Part shown: positions 26,234-34,431 of the stretch, one piece after another
Numbering within the stretch: the first letter of the stretch is position 1
Layout of the letters: each line of letters starts with the position of its first letter
Assembly (NCBI RefSeq): GCF_012971725.1
Contig: NZ_CP048833.1
Span: 2,976,001 to 3,040,000, forward strand
Reading direction: 5' to 3'
Source: Pseudomonas multiresinivorans
GTDB taxonomy: Bacteria > Pseudomonadota > Gammaproteobacteria > Pseudomonadales > Pseudomonadaceae
DNA length: 64,000 bases
Notes under the pieces: generated by a model
Databases searched by the model: none
Told to the model about the DNA's origin: nothing
What the model saw: the letters and a program-made list of their open reading frames with translations, nothing else
Program-made: the position numbers and the translations under genes

Positions 26234-27436
26234 TCAGGCCACGACGGGGATCATCGGATCGGCCGCCGCCAGCGCGGTGGCGCGATCGGCGGCCGGCGGG
26301 TAGATCCACACGGTGTTGATCTCGGTCTTGATCTTCTTGCCTTCCTCGCGCTGGAAGCGCACCTGGCGGTCCCAGCCTTCGGTGAACAGTGCGCCCCAGG
26401 CGCCCAGGTCCAGGCAGGTCACGTACTTCTCCTGGCTGTAGGGGATGGGTGCTACGCCCAGCAGGTCGGCGGCAGCGTTGTTGCCGGCCGAGCGGCCCAG
26501 GGCGATGGCGTGCTGGCAGGTCATCAGCGCGTAGTTGCCGGCGTTGTCCACGGCGGCGTAGGCGACGTCGCCGGTGGCGAAAACCGCGTCCTGGCCGATC
26601 ACCTGAAGGTTGCGATCCACATGCAGGCGGCCCTGGCGGTCACGTTCTCCGGCGACCTGTTCGGTCAGCGAGCTGGCGCGCACACCGGCGGTCCAGATCA
26701 CGGTCTTCGCCTCGATGCGCTCGCCGCTGGAGAGCGTCACGCCGTTTTCGTCGATGGATTCCACCGAGGCCTTCAGGCGCCATTCCACGCCCAGTTCGGC
26801 GGAGGCTTCGGCCACCACGGATTGCGACGTGACACCCAGGGCGCCGCCGATCTCGGCGCCGCGATCAACCACGATGACCCGCACCTTGGCGTCTGCGCCC
26901 AGTACTTCACGCAGGCGCGCCGGCATTTCAGCGGCTGTCTCGATGCCGGTGAAGCCGCCGCCAGCGACGATCACGGTGTTGCGCGCTGCGGATTCCGGCA
27001 GCTGGTTCAGCGAGCGGATATGCGTTTCAAGGCGCACGGCCTGGTCGATGTCGTCGACGTCGAAGGCGTGTTCGATGCCCGGCAGGGCGGGGCGGGCGAC
27101 CTTGCTGCCGCTGGCGAGGATCAGGCGATCGAAGCCCAGGGTGGCGATCTCGCCGCTGGCATCGCGGTAATCCAGCTGGCGGCCGTCGACGTCGATCTGC
27201 TCGGCGCTGCCCTGGATGAAGGTCACGCCCACGGCGCCGAACAGGTCGCCCAGCGACGCGGCCATCTGGTGCACGTTCGGCTCGTAGAAGCGCGGACGGA
27301 TGCGCAGTTCGGCCTGGGGGGCGAGTACAGCGACTTCGACATCGCCGCGCTGGTGCAAGTCGAGCAGACGCGTGGCGCTCAGGGCGCTCCACATACCCGC
27401 GAAACCGGTGCCGACGATCAGGATGCGTTGTTTCAT
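26234..27436 (-). CDS. NDH-2-like NAD(P)/FAD-dependent oxidoreductase
   Basis: A 400-residue flavoprotein of the pyridine nucleotide-disulfide fold. An N-terminal FAD motif (ILIVGTGFAG, residues 5-14), a second NAD-binding motif (VIVAGGGFTGIETAAE, about 155-170), TVIWTAGVRA and the ATGDVAYA FAD motif are all in order. It lacks redox-active cysteine pairs, so it is most like type II NADH dehydrogenases. It is divergent from an Rrf2 regulator with a long inverted repeat in its promoter, suggesting control by iron-sulfur or nitrosative/redox status. Quinone reduction is inferred, not shown. Confidence 0.85.
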   Translation of the reverse strand: MKQRILIVGTGFAGMWSALSATRLLDLHQRGDVEVAVLAPQAELRIRPRFYEPNVHQMAASLGDLFGAVGVTFIQGSAEQIDVDGRQLDYRDASGEIATLGFDRLILASGSKVARPALPGIEHAFDVDDIDQAVRLETHIRSLNQLPESAARNTVIVAGGGFTGIETAAEMPARLREVLGADAKVRVIVVDRGAEIGGALGVTSQSVVAEASAELGVEWRLKASVESIDENGVTLSSGERIEAKTVIWTAGVRASSLTEQVAGERDRQGRLHVDRNLQVIGQDAVFATGDVAYAAVDNAGNYALMTCQHAIALGRSAGNNAAADLLGVAPIPYSQEKYVTCLDLGAWGALFTEGWDRQVRFQREEGKKIKTEINTVWIYPPAADRATALAAADPMIPVVA

Positions 27437-27520
27437 GGTCTCTCCGACGAAAAGAATGAATCCAGGTTGTAGGGTTCCCGAGTGCCTGACATCGGAGCGG
27501 TTCGCTTCCCGGCTCGCCTC

Positions 27521-27553
27521 GGATAACTGCGACTATATTTGTCGTAGTTATCC
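27521..27553. promoter_or_regulatory. Rrf2-type operator at the flavoprotein promoter
   Basis: Inverted repeat with 13-base arms GGATAACTGCGAC and GTCGTAGTTATCC (one mismatch) and a seven-base AT spacer, about 85 bases before the flavoprotein start. Size and form suit a dimeric winged-helix regulator. Confidence 0.75.
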
Positions 27554-27734
27554 GGCGCAACTGATTTCTGCTCCAAACTCCGACCGTTCGTCACGCCTGG
27601 CGCGGAGACAATAGCTCTGCTTCTGTTTATTCAATGGACGCTTTGAAGTGCTGAAAGCCGTGCTCTGCGGGTTACAATTCGTCTGATCGCATGCTTGAGT
27701 GCTTGCCGGGCGCAGGCTTTAGCTTGAGAATAAT

Positions 27735-27750
27735 GCGACTAACCTTGTCG
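27735..27750. promoter_or_regulatory. second, weaker operator copy before the Rrf2 gene
   Basis: GCGAC, a seven-base spacer and GTCG repeat the core and spacing of the 27521 site; the right flank GTCGGAGTTTG also follows the first site (GTCGTAGTTAT). It lies ten bases before the regulator's start, so binding would autorepress. Confidence 0.6.
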
Positions 27751-27759
27751 GAGTTTGTG

Positions 27760-28281
27760 ATGGCTTTATACAGCGCAGGGGTGGAGTACGGCATTCACTG
27801 CCTGCTCTTCCTGACGGATGAGAAGGGCGACAGCCGTGACTCCAGCGTGCGAGCGCTGGCGGAGCTGCAGGGTGTGCCCCAGGAATTGCTGGCCAAGGTC
27901 TTCACCAAACTGGCCAAGGCTGGGCTGGTAGCGGCCACCGAAGGCGTGCGCGGTGGTTTCCGCCTGGCGCGGCCGGCGGACGAAATCACCGTGCTGGACA
28001 TCGTCAAGGCCATCGATGGCGACAAGCAGATTTTCGAGTGCCGCGACATCCGTGGCCGATGCGCGGTATTCGAAGGTTCGCCGCCGGAATGGGCGACCTG
28101 CGGTACCTGCTCGATCCACTCCGTCATGCTGACCGCGCAGAAGCGCATGGAAGAGGCGCTGGCCCAGCACACCGTGCTCGATCTCGCACGCCGCGTCGGG
28201 CGCAAGGCGCCGCCGGAGTTCGGCGAGGCCCTGGTGCGCTGGATGGATGCGCAGCGCGACGGCACCAGCGCCGTCAGCTAA
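27760..28281 (+). CDS. Rrf2 family Fe-S-type transcriptional regulator
   Basis: A 173-residue Rrf2 protein. The winged helix covers residues 1-75 (VRALAELQGVPQELLAKVFTKLAKAGLV... GGFRLARP). Four cysteines, 94, 101, 114 and 117, sit where IscR/NsrR-type proteins bind their iron-sulfur cluster, here with C-X6-C-X12-C-X2-C spacing. I use the ATG at 27760 preceded by CGGAG; ATGs at 27733 and 27691 are in frame but less likely. Probably senses redox, iron or NO and controls the divergent flavoprotein. Its end overlaps the convergent hydrolase gene by four bases. Confidence 0.88.
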   Translation: MALYSAGVEYGIHCLLFLTDEKGDSRDSSVRALAELQGVPQELLAKVFTKLAKAGLVAATEGVRGGFRLARPADEITVLDIVKAIDGDKQIFECRDIRGRCAVFEGSPPEWATCGTCSIHSVMLTAQKRMEEALAQHTVLDLARRVGRKAPPEFGEALVRWMDAQRDGTSAVS

Positions 28282-28904
28282 CGCGCATCGCCGCCGCGGG
28301 GCTTGTAGAAGACGAACTCGTCTGTCTCGGCCGTGCGGATGTATTCCTTCGCCCAGGACGGCGAGACGTGGCGGTCGTGGAAGTACATCGCGCCGCGCGT
28401 GCGGTCGCTCAGCTGCTGGTTCAGCGCCTTGCGGGCGATTTCCTTGGCGATGTCGTAGCGGTTCTTCTCCTCCACCTGGTCAGAGCGGCCGTCGCACCAC
28501 CAGGAAAACTGGCAGTGTTTCTGCTCCTGCCCCTGCTTGACCACGCCGCACACGGTGTCGGGGAAGCCACCGTGGCCCATGCGGTTGAGCACCACATTGG
28601 CCACCGCCTCCATATCGGCGCGGCCGCCACCCTTGGCTTCCCAGTAGATGGTCCGCGACAGGCAGACGACGGCGTCGTCCAGCGGCGCCTTGCCGGCGGG
28701 GTCGACGGCTTTCACTTCGGCCTTGGTGATGGGGGCTGCGGTGGTTACCGCGGTAGCGGGGTGGGCGACCTGTTGTTCCAGGACTTCGCCCTTGGTCACG
28801 GCGGCCTGGGCTTTCTCATCGGTGGATGTGCCCAGCTCAGCGGCGATGGAAGAGGGTGCCCAGAGCGCGAGCAATAACAGCGGAAGCAAATGAAGGCGGC
28901 ACAT
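28278..28904 (-). CDS. SleB-like cell wall hydrolase, exported
   Basis: A 208-residue protein with a signal peptide (residues 1-21, ending SIA) and a low-complexity linker to about 75. The C-terminal Hydrolase_2 domain has LSRTIYWEAKGGGRADMEAV with the putative catalytic Glu, VVLNRM and CQFSWWCDG. The family includes spore cortex-lytic SleB; in Gram-negatives such proteins probably act as lytic transglycosylases in the periplasm. Confidence 0.87.
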   Translation of the reverse strand: MCRLHLLPLLLLALWAPSSIAAELGTSTDEKAQAAVTKGEVLEQQVAHPATAVTTAAPITKAEVKAVDPAGKAPLDDAVVCLSRTIYWEAKGGGRADMEAVANVVLNRMGHGGFPDTVCGVVKQGQEQKHCQFSWWCDGRSDQVEEKNRYDIAKEIARKALNQQLSDRTRGAMYFHDRHVSPSWAKEYIRTAETDEFVFYKPRGGDAR

Positions 28905-29076
28905 GATCGAACCTACCTGCGCGACAAAACCAGTCCGGCCGTTACGCAGGGCCCTTCCGGTACCCGCGCGACGGCGCCCTTGAGGCTGCTCCCTGGGAAA
29001 AGAAAGCGAAGCGACGGCGCCTGGTCGTTGTGACCGTCCTGCACGAACCCGGATTCAATTTTTCAGCCAGACGGTA

Positions 29077-29898
29077 TTACCTGCGCCCCACGACTGACGG
29101 GACCTGGGGCACATGGCGCTGGAAAAACTCGGTCACCGCCTGCAGCACGGCAGGTTGCTGTTCGCGGTGCGGAACATGTCCGCAATCGGGCAGCAGCCTG
29201 AGCATCGTCGGTACGCCCGGTATCGAGGTGAGACGCTGCGGGTGGGCGGCCGAGCCGTACTCGTCCTGCTCGCCATGCAGGCTGAGGGTCGGGCACTTTA
29301 CCTGCGCCAGTTCGGCGTCCAGGTTCCAGTCGCTGAAATCGTCCGACAGCCAGGTGTCGACCCAGGCGCGCAGCACCCAGAAAGCCTTGTCGCCATGGTA
29401 CTTCTGCAGGCGTTGCAACTGCCCCTCGCGGGTGAATTCCAGTTCCGCGGCGCGGATGCCGTCGCGGGTCCGGTGCTCGACGAAGGCCTGCGCCGACTCG
29501 GTGACCAGCGCCTCGCAGGTTTGCGGATGCCGTGCCACGCACGTCACGGCCATGGCGCCGCCAACGCTATGGCCGAACACCACGCAACGTTCGAAACCGA
29601 AGTGCTGCTGCAGCAGAGGGAAGACGGTGCGCGCTTCCTCGTCGATGAAGTCCAGGGGCAGGGCGCCGGGGTAGCGCTCTGAACGGCCGAAACCGAGGCG
29701 GTCATAGGCGATGACCTGGCGGCCGGTGGCGCCGGCGAGACTTTCCGGGAAATCGCGCCACAAGGTGACGCAGCCCAGCGAATCATGCAGCAGCAGGATC
29801 GGCTCGCCGGTGTTCCCGGCGGGTGTCCAGTCCTGGGCGAACAGTTGGCCTTTCTCGCTGCTGATCCAGTGCTCGCGGGTGACGATGGCGGACGACAT
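29077..29898 (-). CDS. alpha/beta hydrolase
   Basis: A 273-residue hydrolase without a signal peptide. Catalytic elements: nucleophile Ser111 in FGHSVGGA, an Asp in LHGEQDEYG and the His of DCGHVPHRE. The ATG at 29898 follows AGGA at seven bases; an ATG 30 bases upstream is also in frame. It resembles generic esterase/haloalkane-type hydrolases. It is divergent from the mgtC-family gene. Confidence 0.82.
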   Translation of the reverse strand: MSSAIVTREHWISSEKGQLFAQDWTPAGNTGEPILLLHDSLGCVTLWRDFPESLAGATGRQVIAYDRLGFGRSERYPGALPLDFIDEEARTVFPLLQQHFGFERCVVFGHSVGGAMAVTCVARHPQTCEALVTESAQAFVEHRTRDGIRAAELEFTREGQLQRLQKYHGDKAFWVLRAWVDTWLSDDFSDWNLDAELAQVKCPTLSLHGEQDEYGSAAHPQRLTSIPGVPTMLRLLPDCGHVPHREQQPAVLQAVTEFFQRHVPQVPSVVGRR

Positions 29899-30319
29899 GA
29901 CGTGTTCCTGATCGGGGCTGAGGCGCATGGTAGGGCCCTGGCCCGGCCAGTGCCAAGCATTGGCCGGGCACTAAGGAAACCTTAAGGCTGTTCGGGGATG
30001 ATGACGACTCGCGGCCGGGGCTGTCCCGGGCAGTGCTCACACCGGGCCCGGTCGCTTTTTTTGAATCAATAGAGGAGTCCTGCCTTGGACACTTGCCCTG
30101 GTCGATTGCGACAGGTCTGAACAGCGAGCCGTCCGGCAGAACCCTGCCACTGTCTCGCTGCGTTGCGGACAGTGGCGATACGCATCCCGCCGCGGGATGA
30201 CGTCTCACCATTCCCCTGCGGGGCCAACCGGCCCTTCGCTCCCTCGCAATCCACCACCCGAATGCGCGCCGGCATTGCCCGGCGCATGGAGCGGCCGAGC
30301 GCCGCGAACGAGGTGGAAC
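29899..30319 (+). other. structured 421-base leader region upstream of the mgtC-family gene
   Basis: Several strong inverted repeats lie here: GCCCGGCCA/TGGCCGGGC (29941-29969), a terminator-like stem at 30011-30062, GCCACTGTC/GACAGTGGC (30146-30176) and CATCCC/GGGATG (30183-30199). No + strand gene precedes it, so the terminator-like hairpin falls inside a likely 5' leader. A 24-codon ORF (29998-30072) runs across that hairpin. No known riboswitch class was recognised. Confidence 0.45.
30011..30063 (+). terminator. candidate attenuator hairpin in the mgtC-family leader
   Basis: GCGGCCGGG pairs with CCCGGTCGC (one G-U) and is followed by seven Ts. It lies about 260 bases before the start codon on the same strand, so it would end a leader transcript rather than a gene. 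Confidence 0.5.
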
Positions 30320-31024
30320 ATGGATTGGAAAATCTTCCTGCTGCGGGTTGCCGCGGCACTCATCCTGGGCGCCCTGATCGGCGCCGAACGCCAGCTGCGC
30401 CAGCGCCTGACCGGCCTGCGTACCAACGCGCTGGTCAGCACCGGTGCCTGTCTCTTTGTGCTGATGACCCAGGCCATGCCGGAGCTCTCGGCCGACGCTC
30501 CGCGCATCGCCGCTTATGTGGTGTCCGGCATCGGCTTCCTCGGCGGCGGCGTGATTATGCGCGATGGTCTGAACGTGCGCGGCCTGAACACCGCTGCCAC
30601 GCTCTGGTGCACTGCCGCCATTGGTGTGCTGTGCAGCATGGGGCTGCTGCTGGAGGCCGCGCTGGGTAGCGTGGTGGTGCTCTGCGCCAACATCCTGCTG
30701 CGCGACATCGCCCAACGCCTGAACCACCAGGACGTGGTGCCGGCCAGTGAAGCGGAGCAGCGTTATGGCGTTGCCATCATCTGCCGCGCCGAGGACGAGA
30801 TCCAGGTGCGCAGCCTGATGCTGCACAGCCTGGACAGCAGCGAACTGCGCCTGCAATCGCTGCACAGCGAGGATCAGCCCAACCCGGCGAAACTCGAAGT
30901 GCGCGCCGAACTGCTCGGCGGCCATGGCGCCGCCGGACAACTGGAGCGCATGGTCAGCCGCATCAGCCTGGAGAAGGGCGTCAGCTCGGTGCGCTGGCAG
31001 CTGTTCGAGCTGGCCAGCGATTGA
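30320..31024 (+). CDS. MgtC/SapB family membrane protein
   Basis: A 234-residue protein. The N-terminal 140 residues carry about four or five helices and the MgtC signature GALIGAERQLRQRLTGLRTN then GIGFLGGGVIMRDG and GLNTAATLWC. The C-terminal 90 residues are a soluble ACT-like domain, as in Salmonella MgtC. MgtC proteins aid survival in low magnesium and in macrophages by affecting F-ATPase and ion balance. The ATG at 30320 follows GAGGTGG. The preceding leader may attenuate it. Confidence 0.88.
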   Translation: MDWKIFLLRVAAALILGALIGAERQLRQRLTGLRTNALVSTGACLFVLMTQAMPELSADAPRIAAYVVSGIGFLGGGVIMRDGLNVRGLNTAATLWCTAAIGVLCSMGLLLEAALGSVVVLCANILLRDIAQRLNHQDVVPASEAEQRYGVAIICRAEDEIQVRSLMLHSLDSSELRLQSLHSEDQPNPAKLEVRAELLGGHGAAGQLERMVSRISLEKGVSSVRWQLFELASD

Positions 31025-31042
31025 ACCCGAGCCAGCTTTTGG

Positions 31043-31160
31043 GTAGGAGCGAGCTTGCTCGCGAACAGCCTTGGCAGCGGACTTCAGCCAGTTCGCGAGC
31101 AAGCTCGCTCCTACAAGTGCAGGTTCTATCCCCTGCGTAGGAGCGGACTCGGTCCGCGAT
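31043..31160. repeat. REP cluster: inverted family A pair plus one family B unit
   Basis: Family A copies at 31043-31066 and 31091-31114 are inverted to each other. A family B unit (GTAGGAGCGGACTCGGTCCG then CGAT) follows at 31137-31160. It lies just after the mgtC-family stop, between convergent genes. Confidence 0.85.
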
Positions 31161-31181
31161 TGGCATCAGGCCACTGCGGAC

Positions 31182-32267
31182 TCAACTCTCGCGGGCGGCA
31201 CGACAACCACAGCGCGGCACCGGTGTGCGGGCTTCCTCGGCCACCACGCCGCGCCACCAGCGCTCGCCCTGGTGCGGAGACTGGATGTCGATGCGCTCGC
31301 CCATCATCGGCGTGGTGACGGGCAGGCCGCGTTCACCGGCAATCTCTAGCACGCGCTCGAAGGGTTCGTACCAGGCATGCATGGCCAGGTCGAAAGTGCC
31401 GTTGTGGATCGGCAGCAGCCAGCGCCCGTTGAGGTCCTGGTGCGCCTGCACAGTCTGTTGCGGGTGCATGTGCACGTAAGGCCAGTGCTCGTTGTAGGCA
31501 CCGGTTTCCATCAGCGTCAGGTCGAAGTGGCCGAAGCGCCGGCCGATCTCGGCGAAGCCGTCGAAGTAGCCAGTGTCGCCGCTGAAGAAGATGCGCAGGC
31601 TGTCGTCCTCGATCACCCAGGAGCACCACAGGGTGCGGTTGCCGTCGCGTACACCGCGGCCGGAGAAGTGCTGCGCCGGGGTGGCGGTCAGGCACAGGCC
31701 GTCCACCGTGGTGCTCTGCCACCAGTCCAGTTGGCGGATCTTCTCTGCCGGTACGCCCCAGTCGAGCAGGCGGTCGCCCACGCCCAGCGGGGTGAGGAAG
31801 ACCTCGGCGCGCTCGGCCAGCACGGCGATGGTCGCGCGGTCGAGGTGATCGTAGTGGTCGTGGGAGAGGATCACGCCGCGGATCGGCGGCAGGTCCCGCA
31901 GGGCAATCGGCGGTGCGTGGAAGCGCTTGGGCCCGGCGAAGCTGAAGGGCGACGCGCGTTCGGAGAACACCGGGTCGGTCAGCCACCAGCCGCCGCGCAG
32001 CTTGAGCAGCAGGGTCGAATGGCCGAGGCGATACAGGCTGCGGTCGGGCGCTGCGTCCAGCTCGTCCGGAGTCAGCGCGCGCACGGGCACCGGAGCGCGC
32101 GGCACGGTGTTCTTCGGTTTGTTGAACAGCACATCCCAGAGCACCCACGCGCTTGGCTCGGGCATGTCGGCCGGGCGCGGAGTGAGGTTGTGGAAGCGGC
32201 CTCCGCGCGATTGCGCAGAGTGGTCGTAGTCGCCGATGGGCGCGCGTTGCAGTGGGAGGCGGGGCAA
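31182..32267 (-). CDS. MBL-fold metallo-hydrolase (UlaG/NAPE-PLD-like)
   Basis: A 361-residue protein with the metallo-beta-lactamase fold. The zinc motif HDHYDHLD, a later AQHFSGRG loop, the FFSGDTGY strand and the terminal PIHNGTFDLAMH His are all present. This branch includes N-acyl phosphatidylethanolamine phospholipase D and lactonases, not antibiotic-cleaving enzymes. The frame opens with TTG at 32267 after GAGGA; the first ATG (32165) would remove a conserved-looking N-terminus. No signal peptide. Confidence 0.82.
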   Translation of the reverse strand: MPRLPLQRAPIGDYDHSAQSRGGRFHNLTPRPADMPEPSAWVLWDVLFNKPKNTVPRAPVPVRALTPDELDAAPDRSLYRLGHSTLLLKLRGGWWLTDPVFSERASPFSFAGPKRFHAPPIALRDLPPIRGVILSHDHYDHLDRATIAVLAERAEVFLTPLGVGDRLLDWGVPAEKIRQLDWWQSTTVDGLCLTATPAQHFSGRGVRDGNRTLWCSWVIEDDSLRIFFSGDTGYFDGFAEIGRRFGHFDLTLMETGAYNEHWPYVHMHPQQTVQAHQDLNGRWLLPIHNGTFDLAMHAWYEPFERVLEIAGERGLPVTTPMMGERIDIQSPHQGERWWRGVVAEEARTPVPRCGCRAARES

Positions 32268-32400
32268 GGCACTGATCCTCTGGTGGCGGAATCTGTCAGG
32301 ACAACACGCTACAGGCTCCGCTGCCAGGGATCATTACCGGCATTTTGATTCAGAACATCACCGGCATCGATACAAGCCGCGCGCCACGGGGGAGGCCCTG

Positions 32401-32475
32401 CAGGAGTGAGCTTGCTCGCGAGCCCCTTGACGCCGGAGCCGCCTGGGACACATCGCGGACGGAGTCCGCTCCTGC
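32401..32475. repeat. worn family A unit and a family B unit
   Basis: A degenerate family A sequence (GAGTGAGCTTGCTCGCGAGC) is followed at 32452-32475 by a family B unit ATCGCGGACGGAGTCCGCTC then CTGC. Confidence 0.7.
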
Positions 32476-32545
32476 GCAAAAGCACGCGCCGGAGTTTGCC
32501 TGCAGAAGCGCCCCATGGACGCGATCACTGGCATGGCCCAGCGCA

Positions 32546-33688
32546 TCAATCCAGCTTCGAGAGGATGTCCCAGGCCAGCTTCACCCGTGCCTCGTTGGGG
32601 TAGTTGCGGTTGGCGAGGATGACGATGCCGCGCTGCTTCGACGGGACGAAGGCGACGTAGGCACCGAAGCCGCCGGTGGCGCCGGTCTTGTTCACCCAGA
32701 CGTTCTGCTGCGGCGGCAGCGGCTTGCGCAGAGCCTTCACCGGCTGGCTGTCCAGTACCATCGAAGGACCGTTGTATTGCTGCAGTTCGGTGAGTTTTGG
32801 GGGGTAGGCATACTGCTCCCAGACCAGGTCCTGGGTCATCGGGCCGACCTGGTAATAGCCGGTGCGGGTGGCATCCACCGCCGCCTGCAACTTGGCACCG
32901 AGCTTGACCTCGCCCAGTTGCACCTGGACGAAACGCAGCAGGTCGCGGCTGCTGGATTTCACCCCGTAGGCCTCATCGGCGATCTGGTCCGGGTTCACCC
33001 GCACGGGCTGGTCGCCCTTGTCGTAGCCCTGGGCATAGACACCCTGGCGCGTCACGGGTACATCGATGTGGGTATTGCTCAGCCCCAGCGGGGCGAAGAC
33101 GTTGCGTTGCATCGCGGTCTTGAACGGCACATCGAGGGCGCGCGCGGTGGCGATGCCGAGCAGGCCGATACTGGGGTTGGCGTAAGTCCGCTGGGTGTTG
33201 GCGGGATACTGCGGCTGCCAGTTCCTGTAGTAGTCGGTGAGCTGTTGGGGAGTCTTTACTTCATCGGGCAGTTGCAGCGGGAAACCGCCGGTGACGTGGG
33301 TGGCGAGCTGGATCAGCGTCACCTTGTCCAGGGCGCTGCCGCGTAGTTCCTTCAGATAATGTGTCGGGCTGTCCTGCAGCTTGAGCTTGCCGCTGGCCTG
33401 GGCGAAACCGGCGAGGGTGGCGGTGAAAGTCTTGCTCACCGAGCCGATCTCGAACAGCGTATCGCTGCTCACCGGCTGCTTGCTCTGCTTCGACGCCACG
33501 CCGAAATTGTAGAAATGCTGCTCGCCATGGTCGGTGATGCCGATGGCCAGGCCGGCGATGTTCTGTTCACGCATGACCTGCTGGGCGAGCTTGTTCACCT
33601 TCGCATCGAAGTCCGGCGGGGTGGCTTGGGCGAGGTTGGCGAATGCGAGTGCGGTGAGGCTGAACGCGAGGGGAGCGGTCCGGCGCAT
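32546..33688 (-). CDS. ampC: class C beta-lactamase (AmpC type)
   Basis: A 380-residue serine beta-lactamase with a signal peptide (cleavage near residue 22, AQA) and periplasmic location. The three class C motifs are intact: Ser83-Val-Ser-Lys86, Tyr169-Ala-Asn171 and Lys334-Thr-Gly336. It should hydrolyse cephalosporins. No ampR regulator is divergent to it; the upstream gene is a lipoprotein on the same strand, so it may not be inducible in the classic way. A DD-peptidase-like role is unlikely with the YAN motif present. Confidence 0.9.
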   Translation of the reverse strand: MRRTAPLAFSLTALAFANLAQATPPDFDAKVNKLAQQVMREQNIAGLAIGITDHGEQHFYNFGVASKQSKQPVSSDTLFEIGSVSKTFTATLAGFAQASGKLKLQDSPTHYLKELRGSALDKVTLIQLATHVTGGFPLQLPDEVKTPQQLTDYYRNWQPQYPANTQRTYANPSIGLLGIATARALDVPFKTAMQRNVFAPLGLSNTHIDVPVTRQGVYAQGYDKGDQPVRVNPDQIADEAYGVKSSSRDLLRFVQVQLGEVKLGAKLQAAVDATRTGYYQVGPMTQDLVWEQYAYPPKLTELQQYNGPSMVLDSQPVKALRKPLPPQQNVWVNKTGATGGFGAYVAFVPSKQRGIVILANRNYPNEARVKLAWDILSKLD

Positions 33689-33784
33689 GAAGACGTCCTG
33701 TTACGGTGTAGAAGGACTGAACCTAGCACCACCCGCCCCGTCGCTCCAGCGGTAGGCGGGGCACGGTGCCCCGCCTGGCGTCGA

Positions 33785-34225
33785 TCAACGAATGTTGTTG
33801 ATGCTGCCTTTGTTGCCAGTGACCTTGACGTCCACCTTCTTGAAGATGAAGTAATCCTGCACGTTCACTTCGTAGCGCGGCGCGACGATCAGATCGGAAC
33901 CGGAGCTTTTCACGGCCTTGTACGCGGCAGCGGCCTTGACCGAGGAAACCGGGTCGAAGGCAGCCAGGCTCATGCCCGAACCGCTTTCGGCGCCGTAGGT
34001 CACGCCATCGGCATACTGGCTGTCGCCGCCGAACTTGATGAAGCCGAACAGGATGTTGACCTGGGACTGGCCGCTGATCGGGCCACCGACGGCGACGTCC
34101 GCCTTCAGGTCGGTCTTGACGGCGCCGGCGATCGGAGCGATCGGCTGGCTGACGTTGTAGCTGGTGCAGCCGGTGGCGAGGGCGGCGACCGAGACGAGTG
34201 CGGCGGCGCTCAGGAACTTCTTCAT
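33785..34225 (-). CDS. lipoprotein, hypothetical
   Basis: A 146-residue outer- or inner-membrane lipoprotein. Signal peptide with lipobox LATGC (Cys20) and Thr/Ser after it. The mature part is rich in Gly, Ser and Val with alternating hydrophobics, suggesting beta structure. The ATG at 34225 follows AAGGAG at five bases. I do not recognise the family. It lies 96 bases upstream of ampC on the same strand. Confidence 0.75.
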   Translation of the reverse strand: MKKFLSAAALVSVAALATGCTSYNVSQPIAPIAGAVKTDLKADVAVGGPISGQSQVNILFGFIKFGGDSQYADGVTYGAESGSGMSLAAFDPVSSVKAAAAYKAVKSSGSDLIVAPRYEVNVQDYFIFKKVDVKVTGNKGSINNIR

Positions 34226-34431
34226 GCTTACTCCTTGTATGCAAATGCCCCTTTTTGCATTGGATTGGGGGCGGCGGCACTGTAGGGCCCCGATGAACGG
34301 TTGCTGAATAAGACGAATCTCAAAGCAGGATGCGCGTTGTTGTCGCAGCGAGGCGTCTACGACGCACATTTCAGCGCCTTCGACCGGCAGCGCTACGCCG
34401 CATCGGCGCCGGGTGGTAGGATTCGCGCCCC

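Larger units (their letters stand above)
27437..27759. other. 323-base divergent regulatory region
   Basis: Lies between the flavoprotein and rrf2-type genes. It contains the two CGAC-N7-GTCG sites at 27521-27553 and 27735-27750. No ORF is supported. Confidence 0.7.

Noticed and set aside
30146..30176. GCCACTGT sequence resembling a cobalamin-riboswitch box in the mgtC-family leader
   Set aside because: The other conserved B12-riboswitch segments (GGTGAAA-type core) are absent; the sequence is simply one arm of a 9-bp hairpin.
31182..32267. Calling the MBL-fold protein a metallo-beta-lactamase resistance gene
   Set aside because: It lacks a signal peptide and belongs to the UlaG/NAPE-PLD branch, not class B beta-lactamases.
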